64,000 nt of DNA from Wenzhouxiangella marina (GCF_001187785.1 NZ_CP012154.1:1668501-1732500); one strand, 5' to 3'. Shown: positions 35,638-44,481, numbered from the stretch's first letter. The notes: a model not told the origin generated them from the letters alone. Translations and numbers: made by a program.

Positions 35638-38510
35638 CAGTCGCTCTCCGGCTCGTGCAGGGTGGACACGCTCGGCGCGTTGCTGGCCGAGGCCTCGATC
35701 ATCAGCCCGGCCTCGCTGCCCGGATCGAGACCGAGGATCAGGCCGCGCAGCTCGTCCGGATCGATTCCATCGAGCCGACAGCGGCGGTTTTCGCTGCCGC
35801 CGACGCACTCCCAGCCGAGCGCCGGGCGCTCGTCACAGCGCACGGCATTGCCGTCGCTGATGCGGCAATCCTGGGCGAGGGTGACGACGGAAAGAAGCTC
35901 CGAGTCGCCGGTCGAGCTCAGGCGAAGATCGATTTCGGCCGCGGGATGCTCGCCGATGTTGCGCACATCGATGCGGAGAAAACGCTGCGGACCCACCCGG
36001 AGTTCCAGTTCCTCGGTGGCGATCTCCAGTTCCGTGAGATCGGCCGTGATGATCAGCTCGAAGCTACTGCGCGAAATCCCGCCGTCGCTGCCGCGCGCTT
36101 CCACGACCACACGCGTGGTTCCAGGCTGGCTCAGCGCCGTATCGATTTCAATCAACCAGCGGTCGCCCAGATCGACGAGGTTGATGGCCTCGTCGGGCAG
36201 GATGTCCTGATCCAGTGAGTAGACCCGCAGGTCGGTGATGTCCACGCCTGGATCGATCGGTTCGGCCTGCACCTCGAACTGGATTCGTCGTCCTGGCGGG
36301 ACGGCTTGATCGGGAAGTGGCTCTCCGCCGTTGATGAGCGGGCCTTCGCCGGCTTCGACGTTCAGGACAGCGGTCGCCGTGGAGCTCAGTCCGGCACTGT
36401 TGCTCAGGCGCAGGCCCAGGCGGAATTCGCCCGCTGCAGCGTCATCTGGAACCGCGACACGAAGGACTCGGGACGTGGTCGTGCCCAGCACCTGTATGGC
36501 CGTGTCAGGAAGGCTCTGGGGATCTGCGGATCGTGCCTCCAGCTGTAGCGAGGCGGGCGGGTCGAAGGGATCGGTCACGGTGAGGCTCCATTCAACGACA
36601 TCGCCGGGTCGGCCGCTTCGGGCCGGGATGGCCTGGCCGAAGTTGATCTGCGGTGCCGGCCGGGGCTGAATCCGGACGGGGAAGGTCTCGGTGCTGCTCA
36701 GACCCTGCGAGTTGCTGACCTGCAGTGTCACGGCGACGTCGCCGCTCTGGCCATTCACTGTCAGGATCTGCAGCAGGCGCTGCTCGTCCAGGCCGCTGAG
36801 CAGGAGCGCGTCATTCGGCAGGATGGCCGGGTTCCCCGACTGCACGTTGACGGTGAGCGCCGCTGCGGGCTCGAAGGGGTCGCTGATCGTGAAGGGCAGG
36901 TCGATGCGCTGGCCGGCCACAGCGCTCTGGGGCGCGATGCCGGCGCCGTTGTTGATCAGTGGTCCCGCACCCGCCGGCACCTGGACGTCGAGCAGAAAGG
37001 ACGCGCTCGTGGTCTGGTTCAGCGGGTTCGTCACTTCCAGGGTGATCGTGGCCTGACCGCTGCTGCCGGGCAGGGTCGGAATGCTCATGCTGCGGTTCGG
37101 GCCCGTCCCGGTCAGCACGATCGAGGTGGGCGAGACCAGGGTCGGGTCCGACGAGCTCACGTTGATGCTCAGCAGGTCGGGATCGAACAGCAGGTCGTCC
37201 AATGTGAAGGGCAGGGTCACGGTCCCGCCGGCGCTGACCTGCTGGTCGGGCAGGCCCAGTCCGCCATTGATCTCCGGGATCGAGTTGTTCAGGACATTGA
37301 CTTGAAACGTTGCCTCGCTGAACAGGCCCTGCAGATTGAATACGCGTACCGTGATCGGTGTGCTGCCGTCCGGGTTGCCGGTCAGCGTCTCGATGCTGAG
37401 GGTCCGCAGGGCATCGGTGCCGCCGAGCGTCAGGGAATTGGGGTTGATCAGAGTGGATCCCGTATCGACGTCGACTTCCAGGGTCAGGTCGGCGGGCGGG
37501 TCGACGGGGTCGGACACTTCGAACTCGAGTTGCAGCGGCGCGCCGGCGAGGACGAACTGATCGGCGATGCCCGCGCCGAGGTTGATCAGCGGGCCCGTAC
37601 CGGTCAGGCCATCCAGACGGTAGCGCAGACGAGCCAGACCGGTCGCCGGATCGCGTTGCTCGATCAGCTGGCTGCTTTCCGAGAGCCTTAGCATACGTCC
37701 GCCTCGGGCATCGTACTGTCGGTGGCTGGCCGGAACCGGGGCGCTCATTCGGCCTGAAGCCTGCAGGGGGCCGTTACGGGCTTCGCGAGTGTCCTGCGAT
37801 GACCGGTAGCTGGCCTGCGGACCGACGCTCGGCGAGCGGATCATCAGGGTTTCCTTGCCGCCGGGCAGCGTGGCGAGGGCCAGGGTCGAGCCCTCGATGG
37901 TGATCAGCTGCTGGCCCATCTCGTGCTGGCCCTCGGCGGGCATCAGGCGATGGTTGCCCTCCAGCCCGAGGGCGTCGAGGTGCGGCGCGGTTCGATCGCG
38001 CGATCCCGACAGGCGGTAGATCGAGCCTCTCGCGTCGAAACCACTGAAGACCTCGGCACCCGGTGCGCCGACCAGCAGATCCAGACGGTGGTCTTCGGAG
38101 TCGGCTTCGTGCTGGCCATGGACGTGGGGCTTGATGACGCCGAGCGAGGTGCCGAAGCGATCGCCCGGCCACTCGCCGTCGAGCGCATGGGATTCGATCC
38201 CGGAGCGTGTGGCCAGCGAGATGACCCGGGGCCATTGCTCGGTCGGGCCGTAGAGGACAAGGACGCGGCCGCGCTGCTGGCCGGCATCGGGCAGGCCGAT
38301 GATCAGGTCTGCATGTCCATCCTGATCCAGGTCGGCTTCCAGGGCCGTCCAGCTGGAGTCGCCGAGCTCGGTCGCGTCGACGAGCAGCTCGATGTCGGGC
38401 GAGTTCGGCTCGGCCGCGGCGGCCAGCAGGAAACCGAGGCCGAACAGGGCGGCAGCCACCTTGCTCGGCAGGTTGGGGTTCAAGGTCGGAAAGCCAGCGC
38501 TGGAATTCAT
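35637..38510 (-). CDS. Large exported protein: FG-GAP-like N-terminus and five tandem ~104-residue repeats
   Basis: This 957-residue protein has a hydrophobic export signal near the N-terminus (AAALFGLGFLLAAAA). Residues of about 55-170 look like integrin-type FG-GAP beta-propeller blades with a calcium-binding loop (ADLDQDGHADLIIGLP) and a LDLLVGAPGAEVF blade. From about residue 303 five related units repeat every 104 residues or so, each beginning with a P-x-IN-x-G pattern and probably Ig-like. A separate C-terminal domain (about 830-957) follows. No anchor is visible at the C-terminus. It is translationally coupled to the autotransporter-barrel gene. It is probably secreted or surface-located; function unknown. 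Confidence 0.72.
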   Translation of the reverse strand: MNSSAGFPTLNPNLPSKVAAALFGLGFLLAAAAEPNSPDIELLVDATELGDSSWTALEADLDQDGHADLIIGLPDAGQQRGRVLVLYGPTEQWPRVISLATRSGIESHALDGEWPGDRFGTSLGVIKPHVHGQHEADSEDHRLDLLVGAPGAEVFSGFDARGSIYRLSGSRDRTAPHLDALGLEGNHRLMPAEGQHEMGQQLITIEGSTLALATLPGGKETLMIRSPSVGPQASYRSSQDTREARNGPLQASGRMSAPVPASHRQYDARGGRMLRLSESSQLIEQRDPATGLARLRYRLDGLTGTGPLINLGAGIADQFVLAGAPLQLEFEVSDPVDPPADLTLEVDVDTGSTLINPNSLTLGGTDALRTLSIETLTGNPDGSTPITVRVFNLQGLFSEATFQVNVLNNSIPEINGGLGLPDQQVSAGGTVTLPFTLDDLLFDPDLLSINVSSSDPTLVSPTSIVLTGTGPNRSMSIPTLPGSSGQATITLEVTNPLNQTTSASFLLDVQVPAGAGPLINNGAGIAPQSAVAGQRIDLPFTISDPFEPAAALTVNVQSGNPAILPNDALLLSGLDEQRLLQILTVNGQSGDVAVTLQVSNSQGLSSTETFPVRIQPRPAPQINFGQAIPARSGRPGDVVEWSLTVTDPFDPPASLQLEARSADPQSLPDTAIQVLGTTTSRVLRVAVPDDAAAGEFRLGLRLSNSAGLSSTATAVLNVEAGEGPLINGGEPLPDQAVPPGRRIQFEVQAEPIDPGVDITDLRVYSLDQDILPDEAINLVDLGDRWLIEIDTALSQPGTTRVVVEARGSDGGISRSSFELIITADLTELEIATEELELRVGPQRFLRIDVRNIGEHPAAEIDLRLSSTGDSELLSVVTLAQDCRISDGNAVRCDERPALGWECVGGSENRRCRLDGIDPDELRGLILGLDPGSEAGLMIEASASNAPSVSTLHEPESD
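36190..37600 (-). repeat. Five tandem Ig-like coding repeats of about 312 bases
   Basis: Each unit begins with a conserved GPLINxGxGI-type stretch: GPLINLGAGI, PEINGGLGL, GPLINNGAGI, APQINFGQAI and GPLINGGEPL. The starts lie near residues 303, 410, 515, 616 and 721 of the host protein. A second landmark, SDPxDPPAxLTLEV-like, recurs about 30 residues into most units. DNA identity between units looks low, so they are old protein repeats rather than recent duplications. Confidence 0.65.
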
Positions 38511-38553
38511 GGGGTCGATCTCCTTAGCTGCGCGTGCAGGCGGTCACGCGTCT

Positions 38554-40179
38554 TCAATCGCCGGAGTCGGCGAAGTCCCTGGGCACGAAGAAGAAGCTGC
38601 CCGCTCCGTGCCCCGCCGGCCGGATCGGTCGCAGCTCCGGGCGCTGGGCAAAGGGCAGTTGCTGACTGATCTGTTCGGCCCGTTGACTCACGGCGCTGAA
38701 CAGATCCTGCTCGCGCATCAGCTGCTCGTTGGACTCGAGCACATCGATCAGGGCGCGGGCAAAGACCGAATGCTCGCCACTGCCGACATCGAGCACCGGG
38801 TGCAGGCCGCCGGAGGACAGGACGTAGCGAGCGGGCCGGGCCAGACCGAGTTCGACCAGGGCGTCGCTGAGCGGCGCATCCAGCCCGGTCAGAAGGGAGG
38901 CAGGGTCCGTCGACATCGCGCCGCCGTAGCAGGAGTCGGCAACCACCAGGATGCTGCGCGCGTCGATCAGGGCCAGGTGATCGTTGATCGCCGAATTGGG
39001 CACCCAGTAGGTCGTTCGGTCGGTTTCGGCATTCACGGGAAGCCAGTAGCCGCGGCGCCGTTCGGCATCGTCGGCCCGCAGCAGCTGGCCGTGGCCGGCA
39101 AAGTAGATCAGGACATTGTCCTCGGGCGAGCTTCGCTCGCGCAGGTCATTGATCGCGCTGAGTATTTCTCGTGTCGAGGCATCCAGAAGCAGCGTCGTGT
39201 CGAAGCCATAGCGCTGGTTGAGGATTTCGGCCAGTCGGCGGGCGTCGTTGTGGGGTGACTGCAACTGGTCCCAGTGCTCGTAGCGTTCCAGGCCCACGAT
39301 CAGGGCGTAGTAGCGACCGAAGGAAAAGCGTCCGCGACTGAGTTCCGGCGGTACGGGCTCGATCGCTTCGGGGCTCGGCAGCTCGGCCTGGCTGCCGCGG
39401 ATCTGTGCGAGCTGGCGGCTGCGATCGTCGACGCGTTCCGAGGCTTCGACCAGCAGCCGCTCCAGCGTGGCGATGGTTTCACTGGCACCGGCCGCCTGCT
39501 CGGCCTGTGCGGTCAGCTCCTCGCGCAGGCGTTCGACCTGGCCTCGGAGCACGTCCTGTTCCTGCCGGGCCTGGGTGAGTTCCCCTTCCAGAGCCCGGGC
39601 CTGCTCGTCCAGACGCTGGCGGGCGACGGCGGCGAACATCAGATCGTTTTCCTCCAGGCCCGAGGCGCGCCGATACCAGTTCAAGGCCGCGACGGGGTCC
39701 TGCTCGACGCCAAGGCCCTGCTCGTGGAAGTAGGCCAGGCTCATCATCGCCCGCGAATGGCCCTGGTCGGCGGCAAGGCGATACCAGCGAGCGGCTTCGG
39801 CGTAGTCCGGCTCGGTGCCCAGGCCCTTTTCGTGGATCTCGCCGACCATGTACTGGGCTTCCGCATCGCCTTCGTCGGCCCGACCCTGCCAGACGCGCAG
39901 TGCGGAGCGGTAGTCGGCACGGCTGTAGGCCGTGTACTCACCGCCGCGGATGCGGCAGTCCACGGCGGTGGTGCGGATCGGGATGCGCGGGGACAGATAG
40001 GTCATCCGGCCCATCTGCCGGACTTCGCCGGGCAGAAGGCAGTCGACGACGAACAGATCGTCGATGGCTTCGAAGCCCTCCATCTCGCGGGATTCGGGTG
40101 ATTGCGCCATCACGGCGGCGGTCAGACCCAGTGACAGTAGGACTGCCGCGTGCCGAGCTGGATTTGCTGGTGTTCCCAT
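38554..40179 (-). CDS. Exported caspase-like (C14) protein with Sel1 repeats
   Basis: This 541-residue protein has a signal peptide (HAAVLLSLGLTAAVMAQS), two Sel1-like repeats (about 90-165: AQYMVGEIHEKGLGTEPDYAEA then a second unit ending in ALNWYRRA), a coiled coil (about 195-290) and a C14 caspase domain (about 315-541). The catalytic His is in YFAGHGQ near residue 360 and the Cys in VVADSCYGG near residue 415, so the dyad is intact. The substrate is unknown. The ATG at 40179 has GGAGGG 6 bases upstream. It lies between a membrane kinase and two surface-protein genes on one strand. Confidence 0.87.
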   Translation of the reverse strand: MGTPANPARHAAVLLSLGLTAAVMAQSPESREMEGFEAIDDLFVVDCLLPGEVRQMGRMTYLSPRIPIRTTAVDCRIRGGEYTAYSRADYRSALRVWQGRADEGDAEAQYMVGEIHEKGLGTEPDYAEAARWYRLAADQGHSRAMMSLAYFHEQGLGVEQDPVAALNWYRRASGLEENDLMFAAVARQRLDEQARALEGELTQARQEQDVLRGQVERLREELTAQAEQAAGASETIATLERLLVEASERVDDRSRQLAQIRGSQAELPSPEAIEPVPPELSRGRFSFGRYYALIVGLERYEHWDQLQSPHNDARRLAEILNQRYGFDTTLLLDASTREILSAINDLRERSSPEDNVLIYFAGHGQLLRADDAERRRGYWLPVNAETDRTTYWVPNSAINDHLALIDARSILVVADSCYGGAMSTDPASLLTGLDAPLSDALVELGLARPARYVLSSGGLHPVLDVGSGEHSVFARALIDVLESNEQLMREQDLFSAVSQRAEQISQQLPFAQRPELRPIRPAGHGAGSFFFVPRDFADSGD

Positions 40180-40226
40180 GCGGACCCTCCGATCGCTCCC
40201 CGTTCGACGGGTGCGAAGCCTCTGAA

Positions 40227-40259
40227 ACACTCCCTGCGACCCGATTGTTGACGAGTCAG
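40227..40259 (-). promoter_or_regulatory. Weak candidate promoter for the caspase-like gene
   Basis: On the minus strand a TTGCAT and an AACAAT hexamer are separated by 17 bases in the 109-base gap between the kinase stop and the caspase-like start. Each hexamer matches the consensus at four positions. Position is approximate to a few bases. Confidence 0.25.
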
Positions 40260-40288
40260 GGATCGAATGCAAATCTGCGACGAGGGTC

Positions 40289-41713
40289 TCAGTCCGATAG
40301 CGCGTCCTGGAGGCGATCACGCAGCTCGGCGGGCAGGGTCTCGTACTCCAGCAGGCTGCGCAGGGTCGTTCGCCGGCCCTCCGGGCTCAGACGACCCTCG
40401 CTGACGGCGCGATCGAGTTGAGCGAGGGCCTGCTCGACGGCCTGTTCGATCCCGCTCGTGGCCTCCCGATTTCCGGGGTGGGCTTCGAGGGCCATGTCGT
40501 AGAGCTGCAGGGCGGTATTCAGATCCCCCTGGGCGAGGAACAGCGCCGCATCGTCCAGGTTGCGGCGAATGCTGGCCTGCAGGTCGGCGGGCAGCGCCTC
40601 GAAGGGAATTTCCGGTCCGGGCTCGGGCTGGAAAAAGGCCAGATAGACGCCGACGGAAACCAGGGTCAGGGCCGTGATGATCCATGCCGTCACCCGCGTG
40701 GGTGAGGGGAAGAATCGCTTGAAAAAGGCGCGTGCGTCCTTCGGTCTGTCCGCCGCCTTCAGCGCCATGGCCGAGCGCAGGGTCCGCCACTCTCGTCCTT
40801 TCAGGCCGCCGGGTCGGCTGGGCTGGAGTTTCTGTTTGAGGGCCTCCAGGCCCGAATGCCAGTCGTAGGGGTGCTTTCCGCTGGCCATCTGCGCGACCAC
40901 GCAGCCGAGCGCATAGACATCGTCGGCCGGGCTGGGTGGCTTGCGCTGCAGCACTTCCGGGCTCGCGTAGGCCGGTGTACAGCCGGCGACGGCTTCTTCG
41001 ACGAAGTCGCGCCGCTCGCTCTGCCAGGCTCGGGCGATGCCGAAGTCGAGAATCTTGACCCGTCCATCTTCGAGCAGAAAGACATTCTCGGGCTTGAGGT
41101 CCGAGTGCACGATCCCGCGTTCGTGCGCGTAGGCCAGGCCCTGGCAGAGTTCACGGGTGATGCGGCGAAGCTCGGGGATCGGAATCGGCCCTTCTTCGAG
41201 GCGCCGTTCCAGGCCCTGGCCCCGCATGAACTCCATGGTCATGAAGATCACGCCGTCGGCGCGGTCGAAATCGAACACGGTGACGATGTTGGGATGCGCG
41301 AGCTGTTGCGCACGCCGGGCTTCGCGCTGCAGCGCCATGAAGGTGATGTCGGCATCCACGATGCCGGGCTTCAGGACCTTCAGGGCGATGGTCGTGTCGC
41401 GATCGTGGGCCTCTTCCTTGAGCAGGTCGGTGGCCTTGTAGACCGTGCCCATACCCCCGCGACCCAGCACGCCGAGGATGCGGAAACGATCGCGCAGTAC
41501 GCTGCCGACCTTCAGCTGGTCCTCCTCGCCGGGCACGTCGGTGCCAGCGGCAGGATCCGGCCGGGTCGGTGCGTTCTCCGGTGCCATCGCCTCGGTGGCC
41601 GCCGGATCGCGACCGAGCGGCTCGGTGGCCATGAACTCGGTGGCCCGATCCGGTGAGGATTCGGGTTTCAGGACTTCGGTGGCCGCAGGTTGGTCGGGTT
41701 TGTCTTTGCTCAT
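40289..41713 (-). CDS. Membrane Ser/Thr protein kinase with Thr-rich N-terminus and periplasmic C-terminus
   Basis: This 474-residue protein has a disordered N-terminus (about 1-75) with repeated ATE motifs (ATEVL, ATEFM, ATEPL, ATEAM), then a complete Hanks-type kinase domain: GRGGMGTVYK loop, IALKVLK lysine, HSDLKPEN catalytic loop, LDFGIAR and YASPEVL. One membrane segment (AWIITALTLVSVGVYLAFF) is followed by about 105 residues with a TPR-like unit outside. The spaced Thr residues in the tail are possible autophosphorylation sites. The ATG at 41713 was chosen. It follows hflD by 23 bases and precedes the caspase-like gene. Confidence 0.92.
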   Translation of the reverse strand: MSKDKPDQPAATEVLKPESSPDRATEFMATEPLGRDPAATEAMAPENAPTRPDPAAGTDVPGEEDQLKVGSVLRDRFRILGVLGRGGMGTVYKATDLLKEEAHDRDTTIALKVLKPGIVDADITFMALQREARRAQQLAHPNIVTVFDFDRADGVIFMTMEFMRGQGLERRLEEGPIPIPELRRITRELCQGLAYAHERGIVHSDLKPENVFLLEDGRVKILDFGIARAWQSERRDFVEEAVAGCTPAYASPEVLQRKPPSPADDVYALGCVVAQMASGKHPYDWHSGLEALKQKLQPSRPGGLKGREWRTLRSAMALKAADRPKDARAFFKRFFPSPTRVTAWIITALTLVSVGVYLAFFQPEPGPEIPFEALPADLQASIRRNLDDAALFLAQGDLNTALQLYDMALEAHPGNREATSGIEQAVEQALAQLDRAVSEGRLSPEGRRTTLRSLLEYETLPAELRDRLQDALSD

Positions 41714-41736
41714 GCGGCCGGTCCCTTCGCTGCCCC

Positions 41737-42351
41737 TCAGCTGGCCAGCAGCTCGCGACCCTGTTCGAGCATTCGCCGGCGCTGGAAGAGCAGGCGCCAT
41801 TGGCGACCACCGACCTGGTGCCAGAGGATCGCCGAGCGGATGCCGGCCAGGAGCAGGGCGCGGATCAGCGCGATCTTTTCGCCCTGTTTGAGGTATTCAG
41901 GCTTGCCGCTGATGGTCAGTCGAAAGTCCATGCTCGAGATGTGGTGCGAATAGGCGTCGCCGAGCTGGCTGATCACGCTGGGATCGAAGTCATCCCCGCG
42001 CTTGGACCAGGCCGGTTCGATCAGATCGATTTCGCGGCTCAGTGCCTCCAGGCGCTGCTTGTCCTGGCGCAGCTTGCCTGCCAGTTTGACCAGGCCGAGG
42101 GTGTAGTTCAGGCTCTGCATCGACTCGCGCTGATTGCGGGCGCCGAACAGTTCGACCAGAACCCTGAGGCCCATGCGGACGCCACCGCGACCACCGTAGA
42201 CCGCTTCGGTCGACTCCGGCGAGAACTGGAAGATGCTCGACAGGCTGGCGCTGGCGGCCTGCTGGCTGCAGGTGCCCGAGGTGGCCAGCTGTCGTACCAG
42301 TTCACTGGCCTGGAGCATGCCGGCAAAGGCGAGGGTGGAATCCTTGTTCAT
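41737..42351 (-). CDS. hflD: High-frequency-lysogenization protein HflD homologue
   Basis: This 204-residue helical protein matches HflD, which associates with the inner membrane and in Escherichia coli binds phage lambda CII. Characteristic segments are TLAFAGMLQASELVRQLATSG, AVYGGRGGVRMGLRVLVELF and IRALLLAGIRSAILWHQVGG. It lies just after mnmA, as in Escherichia coli; purB, usually next, is missing here and a kinase gene follows. The ATG at 42351 gives the standard N-terminus. Confidence 0.9.
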   Translation of the reverse strand: MNKDSTLAFAGMLQASELVRQLATSGTCSQQAASASLSSIFQFSPESTEAVYGGRGGVRMGLRVLVELFGARNQRESMQSLNYTLGLVKLAGKLRQDKQRLEALSREIDLIEPAWSKRGDDFDPSVISQLGDAYSHHISSMDFRLTISGKPEYLKQGEKIALIRALLLAGIRSAILWHQVGGRQWRLLFQRRRMLEQGRELLAS

Positions 42352-42373
42352 CCGTGGTCTTCGTGCTCGAGCG

Positions 42374-43486
42374 CTAGGTTTCGATCCAGTCCGGGCGCCA
42401 TGCGTCACTGCTTTCGATCACGCCGCCGCCCAGGCATTCATCACCGTCGTAGAGTACCACCGACTGTCCGGGGGTGACCGCGCGCTGCGGCGCATCGAAG
42501 CGCAGGCTCAGCCTGTCCTCGCTCGTCGTGACGACGGTGGCCGCCTGATCGGCCTGACGGTAGCGCACCTTGGCGCCGACGCGCTGGCCCGGCGCCGGCG
42601 GCGTGCCGCGGATCCAGTTCATCGACTGCGCCTCCAGCTGCCTGGACATGAGCATCGGATGCTGGCTGTCCTGAACCGCGATCAGGCGGTTGTTGACCAG
42701 GTCCTTGTGGGCGACGTACCAGGGCGATTCCGGGTAGTCCTTCAGGCCACCGATGTCCAGGCCGCGGCGCTGGCCGAGGGTGTAGTGCATCAGGCCACGA
42801 TGGCGGCCGATGGGCTTGCCCTCGTCGCTGAGGATCTCGCCGGCTTCGGCGCGCAGGAAGCGGTCGATGAAGGCATCGAAATTGCGCTCGCCGATGAAGC
42901 AGATACCGGTCGAGTCCTTCTTGGTCGCCACCGGCAGCCGGGCCTCGCTGGCCAGGCGTCGAACTTCGGACTTCTCGAGCTCGCCGAGGGGAAAACGGGC
43001 CAGCTTCAGCTGCTCCTGGGTCAGGGCGTGCAGGAAATAGCTCTGATCCTTTCCGGGGTCCAGGCCCTTGAGCAGGGACACGCTGCCATCGGCATTGTCG
43101 CGTCGCCGCGCGTAGTGGCCCGTGGCGATGGAGGTCGCGCCGAGGTCGGCCGCGTGCTCGACGAAAGCCTTGAACTTGATCTCGCGGTTGCAGAGGATGT
43201 CCGGGTTCGGGGTTCGACCGGCACGGAGCTCGGCCAGGAAATGTTCGAACACCCCCTCCCAGTACTCGGTGGAGAAATTGCGCCCGTGGAAGGGGATGCC
43301 GAGCAGTTCGGCGACCTGCCGGGCGTCGGCGGCGTCCTCTTCTGCGGTGCAGCCGGTCTCGGCATCGTCCTCTTCCCAGTTCTTCATGAACATGCCGGCC
43401 AGTTCATGGCCCTGCTGCTTCAACAACCAGGCCGTGACCGACGAATCCACGCCCCCGGACAGGGCCACCATGATCAATTCACTCAT
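42374..43486 (-). CDS. mnmA: tRNA-specific 2-thiouridylase MnmA
   Basis: This 370-residue enzyme thiolates uridine 34 of Lys, Glu and Gln tRNAs. The PP-loop ALSGGVDSSVTAWLL is at the N-terminus. The two catalytic cysteines are in ILCNREIKF and STGICFIGER. GQRRGLDIGG and YVAHKD-type segments are typical. The start is the ATG at 43486, which lies 8 bases inside the end of the LysR gene, so the two are probably co-transcribed. Confidence 0.96.
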   Translation of the reverse strand: MSELIMVALSGGVDSSVTAWLLKQQGHELAGMFMKNWEEDDAETGCTAEEDAADARQVAELLGIPFHGRNFSTEYWEGVFEHFLAELRAGRTPNPDILCNREIKFKAFVEHAADLGATSIATGHYARRRDNADGSVSLLKGLDPGKDQSYFLHALTQEQLKLARFPLGELEKSEVRRLASEARLPVATKKDSTGICFIGERNFDAFIDRFLRAEAGEILSDEGKPIGRHRGLMHYTLGQRRGLDIGGLKDYPESPWYVAHKDLVNNRLIAVQDSQHPMLMSRQLEAQSMNWIRGTPPAPGQRVGAKVRYRQADQAATVVTTSEDRLSLRFDAPQRAVTPGQSVVLYDGDECLGGGVIESSDAWRPDWIET

Positions 43487-44429
43487 GCAAGGCCATCTGG
43501 GGGCGGTCGGTGGATTTTTCATCCCGATTCAGGCCGAACAGCTCCGGGCTCATCAGATCGATAAAGCGCTCGGCCTGGGGCGACAGGTAGGCACCGCGGC
43601 GGATGACCACGCCGTAGGAGCGGCGAGGAAAGTAGTCGCTCATGTCGCGCACGACCAGCCGGTCGCGATCGGCGTCGGTGATGCAGATGCTGGTCACGAT
43701 CGACAGGCCCATGCCCAGGGCCACGTACTTCTTGATGACTTCCCAGCCGCCGACTTCCAGCGTCACCCGGAAGGGCAGGCCGTGCTTCTGGAAGACCATG
43801 TCGACCATCTGGTAGGTGGTCAGGCGCTGCGGCGGCAGGATCAGGCCATGCGGTGAAATGTCGGCCAGGCTCAGCTGGCGTTTGCGCGCCAGCGGGTGAT
43901 CCGGGTGCATGATCAGCACGGGGTTGAAATGGTAGATGGGCTGGTAGTCGATGTCCTTGGGGACGTCGAGCATGGAACCGACGGCGAAATCGACCTCGTC
44001 GGAACGGATCATGCCCAGGCCATCGGCGCCGGTGACGTTGTGCAGGTGGACGAAGATGCCCGGGTGCTTGTGCCGGAAGCGCATCAGCAGGGCCGGCAGC
44101 AGGTGCATGATCGTCGATTCGCCCGCCGCGATGCGGATTTCGCCGGTGTCGAGCGATCCGTAGCGGCGAGCGAAGTCGTCGGGCAGGGCGTCGAGGCGGT
44201 CGACCAGGGGCCGCGCCATGTCGAGCAGGGCCTTGCCCGCCGGCGTCAGGCGCATGCTCGGCCCGTGGCGCTCGAACAGCGGCCGGCCGAGCTCGTCTTC
44301 CAGGGCGCGGATCTGCTGGCTGATCGACGGCTGACTGAGGAACAGTCGATCGGCGGCGGCCGACACGCTCCCCGTGCGTGCCGTTTGAATGAATGCTCGC
44401 AAGTGCTTGAGCAGGTTGCCCTTGTACAT
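43479..44429 (-). CDS. LysR-type transcriptional regulator divergent from aceBA
   Basis: This 316-residue regulator has an N-terminal helix-turn-helix (LRAFIQTARTGSVSAAADRL and SQPSISQQIRALE) and a CysB-like effector domain (WEVIKKYVALGMGLSIVT). Its gene is divergent from malate synthase and isocitrate lyase, and two perfect inverted repeats lie between them, so control of the glyoxylate shunt is likely (inference). The ATG at 44429 gives the normal LysR length; upstream in-frame starts would lie in the regulatory region. The 3' end overlaps mnmA by 8 bases. Confidence 0.9.
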   Translation of the reverse strand: MYKGNLLKHLRAFIQTARTGSVSAAADRLFLSQPSISQQIRALEDELGRPLFERHGPSMRLTPAGKALLDMARPLVDRLDALPDDFARRYGSLDTGEIRIAAGESTIMHLLPALLMRFRHKHPGIFVHLHNVTGADGLGMIRSDEVDFAVGSMLDVPKDIDYQPIYHFNPVLIMHPDHPLARKRQLSLADISPHGLILPPQRLTTYQMVDMVFQKHGLPFRVTLEVGGWEVIKKYVALGMGLSIVTSICITDADRDRLVVRDMSDYFPRRSYGVVIRRGAYLSPQAERFIDLMSPELFGLNRDEKSTDRPQMALHE

Positions 44430-44449
44430 GGCCAGTCTTGCTGTATTGG

Positions 44450-44462
44450 AATATCCGATATT
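44450..44462. promoter_or_regulatory. Inverted repeat (LysR half-site candidate)
   Basis: AATAT-CCG-ATATT is a perfect 5-bp inverted repeat 21 bases before the LysR start, next to the larger palindrome. LysR-type regulators often bind two such sites. Confidence 0.45.
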
Positions 44463-44481
44463 AAACATCAAAAGGTTTAAT
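44460..44481. promoter_or_regulatory. Palindromic operator between the LysR gene and aceB
   Basis: ATTAAAC and GTTTAAT form a perfect 7-bp inverted repeat with an 8-base spacer. It is strikingly AT-rich within a GC-rich region and lies 63 bases before aceB. Its position and symmetry suit the adjacent LysR regulator. Confidence 0.6.

Noticed and set aside
38554-41713. Kinase plus caspase as an antiphage defence system
   Set aside because: The caspase-like protein has a signal peptide and the kinase ends outside the membrane, so the pair points to the envelope; there is no sensor, nuclease or mobile-element context. Not excluded, but not supported.
41737-42351. HflD as a sign of a prophage
   Set aside because: HflD is a normal chromosomal gene next to mnmA; no phage gene is nearby.
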